64,000 nt of DNA from assembly GCF_900101045.1 (NCBI RefSeq), contig NZ_FNFN01000003.1:787685-851684 (forward strand), written 5' to 3'. This DNA is from Nocardioides sp. YR527 (lineage in GTDB: Bacteria > Actinomycetota > Actinomycetes > Propionibacteriales > Nocardioidaceae). Every line of letters starts with the position of its first letter. Position 1 is the stretch's first letter. Positions 52,848 through 60,714 of the stretch are shown piece by piece. The notes beneath the pieces were generated by a model, which ran no database searches, was not told the DNA's origin, and worked only from the letters and a program-made list of their open reading frames with translations. Position numbers and translations under genes: made by a program.

Positions 52848-53465
52848 TCAGAACACGTTGCGGGGCCGGAACTGGACCGAGATCCGGGGGCCGGCCGAGG
52901 AGACCTTCGGGATGGCGTGCTCCCAGGTGCGCTGGCAGGAGCCGCCCATGACGACGAGGTCGCCGTGCCCCATCTCGATGCTCATGCCCTTGCCGCCTCG
53001 CCCTCCGTGGGGGCGGAGGGCGAGGCGGCGGGGGTCGCCGACGGAGACGATCGCGACCATCGTGTCGTCGGTGCGGCCCTTGCCGATCTTGTCGCCGTGC
53101 CAGGCGACCGAGTCATGGCCGTTGCGGTAGTAGCAGCAGCCTGCCGTCACGAACGGCTCACCCAGCTCTGGCAGGTAGTGGGCGGTGAGGCGGCCGCGCG
53201 CCTCGGCGAGACGGGGGTGGGGCAGCGGGTCGCCCTGCAGGTAGGTGTGCAGGAGTCTCGGCACGTCGACCATCCGGTCGTACATCTGCCGGCGCTCCTC
53301 GTGCCACGGGACGTCGTTGACCAGGGCCGCGAAGACGTCGTCGGGATCGGGCAGCCAGCCGCGGGCGATGTCCACCCAGGCTCCGCGGTCCAGATGGGTC
53401 CGCTCGTAGGCCGTCTCGGTGGTCTCGTCGTCGGTAGGGGCGAAGAGTGTTCCCTGGAAGTCCAC
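52848..53465 (-). CDS. alkB: AlkB-type 2-oxoglutarate/Fe(II) DNA dioxygenase
   Basis: A 205-residue dioxygenase that reverses alkylation damage (for example 1-methyladenine, 3-methylcytosine) by oxidative demethylation. The Fe(II) ligands lie in SVAWHGDKIG (H-x-D) and RTWEHAIPK (distal His), and RISVQFRPRNVF holds the 2-oxoglutarate-binding Arg. A SOS box 20 bp upstream suggests LexA control. It precedes the MoxR operon by 39 bp, so read-through is possible. Confidence 0.93.
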   Translation of the reverse strand: MDFQGTLFAPTDDETTETAYERTHLDRGAWVDIARGWLPDPDDVFAALVNDVPWHEERRQMYDRMVDVPRLLHTYLQGDPLPHPRLAEARGRLTAHYLPELGEPFVTAGCCYYRNGHDSVAWHGDKIGKGRTDDTMVAIVSVGDPRRLALRPHGGRGGKGMSIEMGHGDLVVMGGSCQRTWEHAIPKVSSAGPRISVQFRPRNVF

Positions 53466-53485
53466 CGTCGTAGCGTACCTCGTGA

Positions 53486-53501
53486 TCGAACACTTGTTCT
53501 A
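53486..53501 (-). promoter_or_regulatory. SOS box (LexA operator) of alkB
   Basis: On the minus strand the sequence is TAGAACAAGTGTTCGA, matching the Gram-positive/actinobacterial LexA consensus CGAACrnryGTTyG at all but one core position. It lies 20 bp upstream of the alkB start, where LexA would cover the promoter. Confidence 0.8.
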
Positions 53502-53519
53502 GTGAAATCCGGCCGTCTT

Positions 53520-53554
53520 ATTTCGTTGCAGAAGGTCTGCCTCATCTCGTTGCA
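53520..53554. repeat. Direct repeat in the alkB/gntR intergenic region
   Basis: atttcgttgca (53520-53530) and atctcgttgca (53544-53554) differ at one position and are 24 bp apart. They lie between the divergent alkB and GntR genes and could be half-sites of an unidentified regulator. Confidence 0.5.
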
Positions 53555-53588
53555 ATGTCACAACTTGACCAAATTCGGGACGTACGCG

Positions 53589-53600
53589 AGGTGTACACCT
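53589..53600. promoter_or_regulatory. HutC/GntR-type operator
   Basis: aggtgtacacct is a perfect 12-bp palindrome containing GTGTACAC, which fits the HutC-subfamily consensus GTnTAnAC. It immediately precedes a TACGCT -10 (53600-53605) of the GntR gene, pointing to autorepression. Confidence 0.75.
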
Positions 53601-53611
53601 ACGCTCTGGTC

Positions 53612-54325
53612 ATGGTCCGGTCGGTCGAGGGTGAGCGGTCGCTCAAGCACGTCCAGATCAGGGAGTACGTCCGGGAGCTGGTCGTCGGCGAGAGCCCAGG
53701 CGCCTCCGCGCCCTCGGAGCGTGAGCTGGTCCAGAAGTTCAGCGTCGCCCGGGCCACCGTGCGGCAGGCGCTCGACGCGCTCGTCGCCGACGGTCTGCTG
53801 GTCCGGATCCCGGGCCGGGGCACCTTCGTCGCGCGCCCGCCGCGGGCGGCGAGCCCGGTGCTCGGGTTCAGCGAGGAGATGGCACGCCGGGGCATGCAGG
53901 CATCGTCGGAGACGCTGCTGCTCGGCCGGGAGAAGGCCGGACCCACCATCGCCCGCGCGCTGGGCATCAAGGAGGGCGCGGCCGTCGTCCACTGGCGGCG
54001 CCTACGTCGTGGCGACGGGGTGCCGATCTGCATCGAGGACGTCTACCTCGACGAGGCGATCGTGCCCGGGATGCTCGAGCGCACCGCGCCGACCAGTCTC
54101 TACGCCGAGCTGGCCACTCGGCAGATGCGACCCTCGTGGGTCGACGACACCTTCCGCGCCGACGTGGCCAACATCGAGGAGGCCACCTTGCTCGGCCTCT
54201 CGGTCGGTGTCCCGGTGCTCCGTCGGCAGCGGAAGTCGGTCGCGGGGGACCGCTACGTCGAGGTGTGCCGCTCGGTCTACCGTGCCGACCGCTATGCGCT
54301 GCACCTGCAGCTCGGCCCGTCCTGA
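53612..54325 (+). CDS. GntR-family (HutC/UTRA) transcriptional regulator
   Basis: A 237-residue regulator. The N-terminal winged helix (about 10-75) reads PSERELVQKFSVARATVRQALDALVADGLLVRIPGRGTFVA, and the C-terminal UTRA ligand domain (about 90-235) has ERTAPTSLYAEL and RRQRKSVAGDRYVEVCRSVYRADRY, so it is HutC subfamily. The ATG at 53612 is chosen because TACGCT and a 6-nt spacer precede it; the ATG at 53555 would span the operator. The ligand and other targets are unknown, as no metabolic neighbour is obvious. Confidence 0.9.
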   Translation: MVRSVEGERSLKHVQIREYVRELVVGESPGASAPSERELVQKFSVARATVRQALDALVADGLLVRIPGRGTFVARPPRAASPVLGFSEEMARRGMQASSETLLLGREKAGPTIARALGIKEGAAVVHWRRLRRGDGVPICIEDVYLDEAIVPGMLERTAPTSLYAELATRQMRPSWVDDTFRADVANIEEATLLGLSVGVPVLRRQRKSVAGDRYVEVCRSVYRADRYALHLQLGPS

Positions 54326-54339
54326 CGTTCCCGGGCCGG

Positions 54340-54690
54340 TCAGAGGGCACCGAGCGGCGCGACCGCGTCGCCGCTCTCCTCGCAGACCCAGATCGGGTCC
54401 GGACCTCCCAGGTCGGGAGTGATGTGGAGCGAGTGCACCGGCGACTCGGGCGGGCATGAGGTGCACACCGGCCAGCGCGCGGCGGCCTCGCCGTCGAAGA
54501 GCAGGTCCTGCACGTCCTGGGCGACCAGGCCGGCGACGTACGCCTTGCCCTCCGGCCACTGCTCCACCCACCAGCCGCGCTCGGTCATCGCGTCCTCGAG
54601 GGCGGAGACGGCGGCCGCACCGGCGAGTCCGCGGGCATCGAGGTCATGGAGCACCCTCGCCCGAGCCTCGAACAGCACTGTCGTGTTCAT
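54340..54690 (-). CDS. Small protein of unknown function
   Basis: A 116-residue soluble protein that I do not recognise. The N-terminal half is helical and acidic (NTTVLFEARARVLHDLDARG); the C-terminal half has a Cys pair VCTSCPPESP and an HITPDLGGPDPIWVCEESG segment with a third Cys, possibly a zinc site. The ATG at 54690 is preferred over an upstream in-frame start that would overlap the divergent DUF4031 gene. It converges with the GntR gene. Confidence 0.65.
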   Translation of the reverse strand: MNTTVLFEARARVLHDLDARGLAGAAAVSALEDAMTERGWWVEQWPEGKAYVAGLVAQDVQDLLFDGEAAARWPVCTSCPPESPVHSLHITPDLGGPDPIWVCEESGDAVAPLGAL

Positions 54691-54763
54691 CACGAACCAT
54701 TCTTGCCGACCGGTCAAGGCGGCGACACCAGGAAGGAACTGGGGCATGAGGTAAGAATGCCCC

Positions 54764-55021
54764 GTGATCCTCATCGACCCGCCGAACGTACCCAGTCGCG
54801 GCCGGATGTGGTCTCACCTCGCCAGCGACACCTCCTACGAGGAGCTGCACGCCTTCGCGAGTCGGCTGGGCATCCCGCCCCGAGGCTTCGACCGGGACCA
54901 CTACGACGTGCCTGCCGAGGCCTACGACGACATGGTCGCGGCGGGTGCCGTCGAGGTCACCTCTCGGGTCCTGGTCTCCGCTCTCCTTGCCGCCGGCCTG
55001 CGCCGTCGCAAACCCCGATAG
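54764..55021 (+). CDS. DUF4031-domain protein
   Basis: An 85-residue protein of the DUF4031 family, recognisable by MILIDPPNVPSRGRMWSHLASD at the start and GIPPRGFDRDHYDVPAEAYD. The function is not known. The GTG at 54764 gives the canonical N-terminus. Its stop codon overlaps the first bases of the dispersed repeat copy 2. Confidence 0.85.
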   Translation: MILIDPPNVPSRGRMWSHLASDTSYEELHAFASRLGIPPRGFDRDHYDVPAEAYDDMVAAGAVEVTSRVLVSALLAAGLRRRKPR

Positions 55022-55140
55022 CCGAGGCGTCACGTACGTCGGCCGAGGTGGCATCGCGGTGACGTGTCGGCCTGCGGGAGCGACTACTCGGCCGGCGCGG
55101 GCGACTTCTCGCCCGGCGGGAGCGACGCCTCGGCCGGGGT
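55020..55140. repeat. Dispersed repeat copy 2, ending in 21-bp tandem units
   Basis: Blocks identical or nearly so to the 6973-7081 element occur in the same order: 55020-55033 (14/14), 55037-55052 (15/16) and 55060-55084 (22/25). The right part expands into three 21-bp units starting at 55067, 55088 and 55109 plus a partial fourth at 55130 (consensus tcggccggcgggagcgactnc). The units run into the 3' end of the MFS gene. Confidence 0.85.
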
Positions 55141-56331
55141 GGACATCCGTCGGGTGGTGAGCCAGATGGCCGCCGCGATCAGCAGGCCGAGGCCGCCGCC
55201 GAGGACGAAGCCGCCCTGCCAGCCGATCAGGTCGATGGCGAAGCCGGCGGTGGGGGCGCCGACGGCGCTGCCGAGCGTGATGGCAGAGCCGTGCCAGCCC
55301 ATCACCTCGCCGCGTACGGTCGAGGGGACGCTGCTGGTGATCGCCTCGAGCGCGGCGGTCAGGGTCGGGGCGCAGAAGAAGCCGCTGAGCAGGAGCAGCA
55401 CGGTGAACGAGATGGGGTCCCAGGCGAACGCGGTCAGCACCGTCGTCGCGCCCAGCAGGACGAGCATCACCGCGGTCGAGGGGTGGCTGTTGAGGGCGCC
55501 GTAGATGAGCGCGCCGAGCAGCGAGCCGAGCGCCCACATCGCCATGACGAGCCCGAGCAGGGCGGTGCGGTCGAAGTCGCGCATCGCGGCCACGGTGCCG
55601 AGGTCCTCGGCGATGAGGATGAGCGAGGCGGTGAACGTGCCGGCGAGCAGGAGTACGACGCCCGGGTTCACCCACGAGGGGAGGCCGAAGCGGCGCCTCG
55701 GCGAGCCGGCGTCACTGCGGACGGCGTCGCTCGGGAGGGTCGGCTCGCCCTCGGTGATCATCGGGTTGAACAGCCACAGCACGACCGCTGCGGCGATGCC
55801 GAGCCACTGGATCAGCAGCAACGCCCAGGAGGTGCCGAAGTAGCTGGCGCCCAGGACGCCGATGACCGGACCGACCATGAACCCGAGCTCGGTCATGATC
55901 GCGTCGGCGCTGAGCGCGGCGGTGCGCTGCCCGGGCCCGACCGAGCGGAGCATCACCTGGCGCACGATCGAGAACGACGGGACGGTCAAGAGACCCGCGA
56001 TGGCGACCAGTGCGAGCAGCGGCAGGTAGCCGACCCAGGGGGCGATCGACCAGGCGATGGGGAGAACGGCCAGCGGCAGCAGAAGCGTACGTCGCAGGCC
56101 GAGGCGGTCGAGGAGCCGACCGAGCCAGGGCGCGGAGATCGCCATCGCGATCGCGAGGACCGTCGAGACGAGTCCGGCCTCGGCGTAGGAGCGGTCCAGC
56201 GGGCCGACCACGTGAAGGGTCACGATGACTGCCGAGGCGGGCATCGGAATTCGCAGGAACAGACCCAGCACGAGGATGCGGCGTACGTCGGGAAGCCGCC
56301 ACAGGTCGGCGTAGGTCTGGAAGCTCACCAC
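55084..56331 (-). CDS. Major facilitator superfamily transporter
   Basis: A 415-residue MFS permease with 12 likely helices, including AGLVSTVLAIAMAISAPWLGRLLDRLGLRRTLL (helix 2-3 loop with the family GRLLDRLGLRR motif) and a central polar loop (about 190-215). The substrate is unknown. The last ~17 residues (EASLPPGEKSPAPAE) are encoded by 21-bp repeat units, i.e. a repeat-derived tail. GTG start at 56331 or 56328. Confidence 0.85.
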   Translation of the reverse strand: MVSFQTYADLWRLPDVRRILVLGLFLRIPMPASAVIVTLHVVGPLDRSYAEAGLVSTVLAIAMAISAPWLGRLLDRLGLRRTLLLPLAVLPIAWSIAPWVGYLPLLALVAIAGLLTVPSFSIVRQVMLRSVGPGQRTAALSADAIMTELGFMVGPVIGVLGASYFGTSWALLLIQWLGIAAAVVLWLFNPMITEGEPTLPSDAVRSDAGSPRRRFGLPSWVNPGVVLLLAGTFTASLILIAEDLGTVAAMRDFDRTALLGLVMAMWALGSLLGALIYGALNSHPSTAVMLVLLGATTVLTAFAWDPISFTVLLLLSGFFCAPTLTAALEAITSSVPSTVRGEVMGWHGSAITLGSAVGAPTAGFAIDLIGWQGGFVLGGGLGLLIAAAIWLTTRRMSTPAEASLPPGEKSPAPAE

Positions 56332-56368
56332 GAGATTCTGTCACCGGTGAGCGGTGCTTCACTAATCG

Positions 56369-56986
56369 TTATTGGTCAGATGACAGGTATGTGGTCAGGG
56401 TCTCCATCTCGGCCGAGATGTTGGCCCGTGCGGCGGCCTCCCAGCTGATCCTGGCGAAGGGTGTCGAGAAGAGCGACTCCTTCTCCAGCAGCCGCTCCAG
56501 GACCTGGGCGCGACCGGCGCGGAACTCCTCGTCGGACAGGTGCTGATACTCCTCGCGGACGGTCGCGGCGTACTCCGCATAGCGCTCCGCCGGCGCGGCG
56601 AGGATCGCCAGGTCGGCGTCGCAGAGCACCCGGCCGCTGCGGTCATCGGGCGCAGGGTCGTGGGTCTCGGTCAGCCGCACCAGCCGGACCACCTCGGCGA
56701 CCGCGTCGACATCCAGGTGGGCGGCCAGCGCGTCCTCGGCCCAGGTGGCCGAACGCTCCTCGGCGTCCCGCTCGCCGTCGTAGACGGAGTCGTGGAAGAA
56801 CGCCGCCAGGGTGACCGTCAGCGGGTCGAAGCGCTCTCCCTCCGCCCGCAGCTCCTCGATCCGGTCCAGCACCTCGGTGAGGTGCCGGCGGTCGTGATAG
56901 CGGCGGGTCGGGTCGTCGTACGCTGCCAGGACATCACCGAGAAGGTCGGTCGCCGCTGGCAGCGGCCAATGTTGCGGGAGCTCCAT
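56369..56986 (-). CDS. HD-domain phosphohydrolase-like protein
   Basis: A 205-residue protein of the predicted metal-dependent HD hydrolases (COG4339-like). Metal-ligand motifs are YHDRRHLTEVLD (about 30-41), FFHDSVYDGERDAEERSA (about 64-80; HD pair) and a later Asp in LCDADLAILAA. The substrate is unknown. It begins 17 bp after serA on the same strand. Confidence 0.83.
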   Translation of the reverse strand: MELPQHWPLPAATDLLGDVLAAYDDPTRRYHDRRHLTEVLDRIEELRAEGERFDPLTVTLAAFFHDSVYDGERDAEERSATWAEDALAAHLDVDAVAEVVRLVRLTETHDPAPDDRSGRVLCDADLAILAAPAERYAEYAATVREEYQHLSDEEFRAGRAQVLERLLEKESLFSTPFARISWEAAARANISAEMETLTTYLSSDQ

Positions 56987-57003
56987 GAGCCAGAACGCTA
57001 GCG

Positions 57004-58200
57004 TCAGGCGTGGTAGGCGCGCACCCACCTGGTGTGCGGGTTGGCCGTGATCTTCTCGAGCGTCGTCGCAGGTACGTCGGTCACGTCGGTGACCACGAAG
57101 CCGGTCTCGCCGGCGGTGGCGAGGTATTGGCCGGTCACGTTGACGCCCTCGGCGGCGAGCAGGGCGTTGAGCTCGGCGAGCACACCCGGAACGCTGTCGT
57201 GCAGCAGCGCGAGGCGCGCACCCGCGGCCAGCGGCGGCGGCTGGACCGCGGGGAGATTGACGCTCAGCGCGGTCGACCCGGAGCCGACGAAGTCGCGCAG
57301 CTTGCCGGAGACGAACCAGCCGATCTCCTCCTGGGCCTCCTGCGTCGAGCCGCCGACGTGCGGGGTCAGGATGACGTTGTCGAGGCCCTGCAGCGGGCTC
57401 TCGAAGGCGTCGCCCTGGGCCTTCGGCTCGATCGGGAAGACGTCGAGCGCGGCGCCGGCGATGTGGCCGGACTCGATGTGCTTGCGCAGCGCGTCGTTGT
57501 CGACCAGGAAGCCGCGCGCGGCGTTGATGAACAGCGAGCGCGGCTTCATCTTCGCGAACTCCTCCTCGCCGAACATGCCCAGGTTGCCCGGGCGTCCGTC
57601 GATGTGGATGGAGACCACGTCGGCCTCGGCCAGGAGCGCGTCGAGGGACTTCATCCGGCGCGCGTTGCCGTGGGCCAGCCGGTCGGCGATGTCGTAGAAG
57701 ATGACGTAGAACCCCAGCGCCTCGGCGACGTTGGACAGCTGGGTGCCGATGTTGCCGTAGCCGATGATGCCGAGCGTGCGGCCGCGGACCTCGTGGGAGC
57801 CCTTCGCGGACTTGTCCCAGACGCCGGCGTGCATCTTCTCGGTCTTCTCCGGCAGCCTTCGGGCCAGGGAGATGATGTAGCCGATGACCAGCTCGACGAC
57901 CGAGCGGGTGTTGGAGTACGGGGCGTTGAAGACGGCCACGCCGCGCTCGGCGGCTGCGGCCAGGTCGACCTGGTTGGTGCCGATGCAGAAGCAGCCGATC
58001 GCCTTGAGGTCGGTGGCCGCGTCCAGGACCCGCGGGGTGATGTGGGTGTTGGATCGGATGCCGAGCAGCGTCACGCCCGGAAGGTCGGCCACCAGCTCGT
58101 CCTCGGAGAGGGACTTGCTGCGCAGCTCGACCTCGAAGCCGGCCTTCTCGAGGTTCTCGACAGCGACGGGATGGATGTTCTCCAGGAGCAGCGCCTTCAT
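57004..58200 (-). CDS. serA: D-3-phosphoglycerate dehydrogenase
   Basis: First enzyme of serine biosynthesis, oxidising 3-phosphoglycerate with NAD+. The 398-residue protein has the N-terminal substrate domain, the NAD-binding loop GIIGYGNIGTQLSNVAEALG (about 146-165; split here), LFINAARGFLVD (catalytic Arg), and PHVGGSTQEAQ (catalytic His), then a C-terminal ACT-like domain (about 325-398; LLHDSVPGVLAELNALL). The length and missing intervening domain make it E. coli type, which is often serine-inhibited. Confidence 0.94.
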   Translation of the reverse strand: MKALLLENIHPVAVENLEKAGFEVELRSKSLSEDELVADLPGVTLLGIRSNTHITPRVLDAATDLKAIGCFCIGTNQVDLAAAAERGVAVFNAPYSNTRSVVELVIGYIISLARRLPEKTEKMHAGVWDKSAKGSHEVRGRTLGIIGYGNIGTQLSNVAEALGFYVIFYDIADRLAHGNARRMKSLDALLAEADVVSIHIDGRPGNLGMFGEEEFAKMKPRSLFINAARGFLVDNDALRKHIESGHIAGAALDVFPIEPKAQGDAFESPLQGLDNVILTPHVGGSTQEAQEEIGWFVSGKLRDFVGSGSTALSVNLPAVQPPPLAAGARLALLHDSVPGVLAELNALLAAEGVNVTGQYLATAGETGFVVTDVTDVPATTLEKITANPHTRWVRAYHA

Positions 58201-58274
58201 GGCTCAAGGGTAAGACTCCGGACGTACGCCTCCTCAATCCTGCCCGAGGGCCGGACGTCAGCTCGCGGAGGTCC

Positions 58275-59138
58275 TCAGGACCAGTAGATGACGACCCCGT
58301 CGCCGATGTTCACCTGGTCGTAGAGCGAGGTGATGGCGGCGTAGTCGCGTACGTTCACGCAGCCGTGGGAGGCGCCGTTGTAGCCGTTGGCGGCGAAGTC
58401 GGGGGAGTAGTGGACCGCCTGGCCGCCGGAGAAGAACATCGCGAACGGCATCGGGGTCTTGTAGATCGAGGAGACGTGGTCGCGGCTCTTGGCGAAGACC
58501 GAGAACCGACCCTCCCGGGTGGGCAGCTCCTGCGAGCCGAACCGGACCTCGACGCTCGTCTGGACGGTGCCGCCGACGACCCAGCGCAGCACCGAGGTCG
58601 ACTTGTCGATGCACATCACCCGGCCGGTCAGGCAGCGCGGGTCGAGCTTGCCGGCGGGCACCGGCGGCGGCGCGTCGGTCAGCTCGGCCTCGGTCGGCTC
58701 GCGGGTCATCGCGTGCAGCCGGTCGAGCGTGGTCTGGTCCACGAAGCCGGTGACCGCGATGCCGCGCTTGGCCTGGAAACCGGAGACTGCCTCGGTGGTG
58801 ACATTGCCGTAGAACCCGGTCACGCCCGCGTTGAACCAGCCGATCTGCTTCAGGCGCGCCTGCAGGTCACGTACGTCGTCACCGCTGTCACCCTTGCCGA
58901 AGAGCCGCGGGCCCGAGGTCGGGGACGGCTTCGGCTCGGGCTTCGGCCTCGCGCTGGGCGATGGGGTCGGCGTGGCGCTCGGCGATGCCGAGGGGCTTGC
59001 GGAGGAGGAGCCCGCGGCCGGCGAGGCTGTCGCCTCGGGCGCAGGCGCGGCGTCCGGTTCCACGGCGCAGGCCGCGAACGTCGTTGCCAGGAGGGCGGCG
59101 AGCGCCCCGGCGATCATTCCCCGCATGACCATCTTCAT
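58275..59138 (-). CDS. Peptidoglycan L,D-transpeptidase-like lipoprotein
   Basis: A 287-residue exported protein. The signal peptide ends near a lipobox-like TTFAAC, followed by a Pro/Ser/Ala-rich linker, a peptidoglycan-binding domain 1 (about 95-150; GDDVRDLQARLKQIGWF) and a C-terminal YkuD domain with the catalytic motif SHGCVNVRDYAA. It probably forms 3-3 cross-links or attaches proteins to the wall. The ATG at 59138 gives a typical signal N-terminus. Confidence 0.9.
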   Translation of the reverse strand: MKMVMRGMIAGALAALLATTFAACAVEPDAAPAPEATASPAAGSSSASPSASPSATPTPSPSARPKPEPKPSPTSGPRLFGKGDSGDDVRDLQARLKQIGWFNAGVTGFYGNVTTEAVSGFQAKRGIAVTGFVDQTTLDRLHAMTREPTEAELTDAPPPVPAGKLDPRCLTGRVMCIDKSTSVLRWVVGGTVQTSVEVRFGSQELPTREGRFSVFAKSRDHVSSIYKTPMPFAMFFSGGQAVHYSPDFAANGYNGASHGCVNVRDYAAITSLYDQVNIGDGVVIYWS

Positions 59139-59255
59139 CGCCTCGCTTCGGACCAGGGCCCTCGAGATTGAATCGGGCTGACGACATACTGATGTCCGAA
59201 CCGGGTCCTCCGGTTGCATTTCTGCGGGAAATGTCCCGGATGGTGGGACGATCTC

Positions 59256-59912
59256 TCAGCGATAGGGCTGCCGGAAGCGGCTGAACCAGCGGCGCAGGGT
59301 CCGCTTCAGCCGCTGTCGCGAGGTGTTGCACTCCACCAGCGGCAGGGCGAGACCGGCCCGGTCGGCGTCGGCCAGCTCACGCAGCAGGATCTCCGCGGCC
59401 ACCCGAGTGTCGTCACCCGCGTCGTGGGCCTTCAGCTGCTCGACCGCGTAGTAGGCCGCAATGGTGGCCAGTGACTTGTCCGGCACCTCCAGCGCGAGCG
59501 CCTTCGCGAACCGCATCGTGCACAGCCACTCCAGGACCTCGAGGCGCACGCCGGCACGGTCCGACTCCACGGCCACGAACGTCCAGTCGAACGGGGCGTT
59601 GTGGGCCACGAAGACCCGGCCGGCGAGGCGCTGGGCGATCGTGGCGGCGACGTCCCGGAAGGCTGGGGCGCCGGCGAGGTCGGCACTGGTCAGGCCGTGG
59701 ACCTCGACCGGGCCCGGGTCGACGCCGGCGCCGGGATTGACCAGCGTCTCCCATTCCGACTCGGCGGTGCCGTCGGCGGCGATCTGGCGGATCGCCACCT
59801 GGATCACGCGGTCGCGGTAGGGGTCGAGCCCGGTCGTCTCGACGTCCAGGACCGCGTAGCCCTGTCGATGGCGCCGGGCTTCGCTTCGGCCGCGTGAATC
59901 GGTGGTGGTCAC
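59256..59912 (-). CDS. DnaQ-like 3'-5' exonuclease
   Basis: A 218-residue DEDDh exonuclease. Exo I is YAVLDVETTGLDP, exo II is VFVAHNAPFDWTFV, and exo III is LKAHDAGDDTRVAAE with the HxAxxD arrangement. This family resembles the epsilon subunit of DNA polymerase III or exonuclease domains used in repair, but it is free-standing. The GTG at 59912 follows TACGGT with 7 nt; a GTG at 59936 is possible. Confidence 0.9.
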   Translation of the reverse strand: MTTTDSRGRSEARRHRQGYAVLDVETTGLDPYRDRVIQVAIRQIAADGTAESEWETLVNPGAGVDPGPVEVHGLTSADLAGAPAFRDVAATIAQRLAGRVFVAHNAPFDWTFVAVESDRAGVRLEVLEWLCTMRFAKALALEVPDKSLATIAAYYAVEQLKAHDAGDDTRVAAEILLRELADADRAGLALPLVECNTSRQRLKRTLRRWFSRFRQPYR

Positions 59913-59970
59913 AAGGCTGACCGTATCGGTGAGCACCGACAGTCCCGGCCCGGTGTCCCTGCGGGCGGAG

Positions 59971-60390
59971 CTAGCCCGACACCACGCCCAGAGCCACGAT
60001 GCCGACGATGAAGAGCAGCAGGACGGCCATCAGGAGGACGAATCCGAGGACTCCTGGCTTGCGCTGCTTCTCGTGGCCGATGGCACCCTTGCTGAACCCG
60101 GTCAGTGGCGTGGCGTAGAAGACCGGAACGGTCTGGCCCTCAGCGACGTCGAAGCTCAGCGACGCCTTGCCGAACTTCCAGGTCCACTGGGCGTACATCT
60201 CGACGTTCCAGTGTCCCGGTGGCACGGGGAAGACGTTCCGGCCGTACTGCGTCGGCATCTGGTGACCGTTGAGCAGCACCGTCGGCACGATCATGTTCGA
60301 GGTCATGTGGCTGCCCTGGATGGTCAGGTCGATCCACCCCGCGGGCGGGTGTCCGGGCACTTGCTGGCCCGACTGTTCCGGCATCGTCAT
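59971..60390 (-). CDS. Small membrane protein of unknown function
   Basis: A 139-residue protein. About 110 hydrophilic residues with SLSFDVAEGQTVPVFYATPLTG form a beta-rich domain, followed by a single C-terminal helix (about 113-135; GVLGFVLLMAVLLLFIVGIV). Similar small proteins in actinobacteria are usually annotated as hypothetical. The ATG at 60390 is preferred over one at 60402. Confidence 0.65.
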   Translation of the reverse strand: MTMPEQSGQQVPGHPPAGWIDLTIQGSHMTSNMIVPTVLLNGHQMPTQYGRNVFPVPPGHWNVEMYAQWTWKFGKASLSFDVAEGQTVPVFYATPLTGFSKGAIGHEKQRKPGVLGFVLLMAVLLLFIVGIVALGVVSG

Positions 60391-60417
60391 GCGGCGAATC
60401 ATGCCCGATCCGCACAG

Positions 60418-60714
60418 TCAGATGTCGACGCTCCCGCCGTCCCGCCAGTAGAAGCCGCCCTCGCGCATCATGAACCCCTCCTCGTGGAGGTAGCGGCGCA
60501 GCGCGGCGACGTCCTCGTGGAACCGCCCGAGGATCTCGTTGACCTCGCGCTCGGGGTAGACCTTCCCGAGCTCGAAGGACTGCGCGAGCTCGTTGAGCAC
60601 CACCAGCTTCTTGACGTGCTTGGACGGGATCGTCAGCAGCCGCCCGTCCTTGCCGAAGAACCGTCTCAGGGTCTCGGCGTCGTCGGGTCGGGGCTGCCAG
60701 GTCGCGCGGGTCAT
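60418..60714 (-). CDS. DUF2087-domain protein
   Basis: A 98-residue winged-helix-like domain of the DUF2087 family: RRFFGKDGRLLTIPSKHVKKLVVLNELA, FELGKVYPEREVNEILGRFHED, LRRYLHEEGFMMREGGFYWR. In other proteins it is a C-terminal domain of transcription factors; here it stands alone. The ATG overlaps the epimerase stop by 4 nt (ATGA), so the two were coupled. Confidence 0.9.
   Translation of the reverse strand: MTRATWQPRPDDAETLRRFFGKDGRLLTIPSKHVKKLVVLNELAQSFELGKVYPEREVNEILGRFHEDVAALRRYLHEEGFMMREGGFYWRDGGSVDI

Noticed and set aside
34548..53465. The two MoxR operons as duplicates of one system
   Set aside because: The CoxD-type MoxR (292 aa, with CoxE/XdhC) and the Bat-type MoxR (348 aa, with DUF58/VWA/TPR) differ in length, signature and partners.
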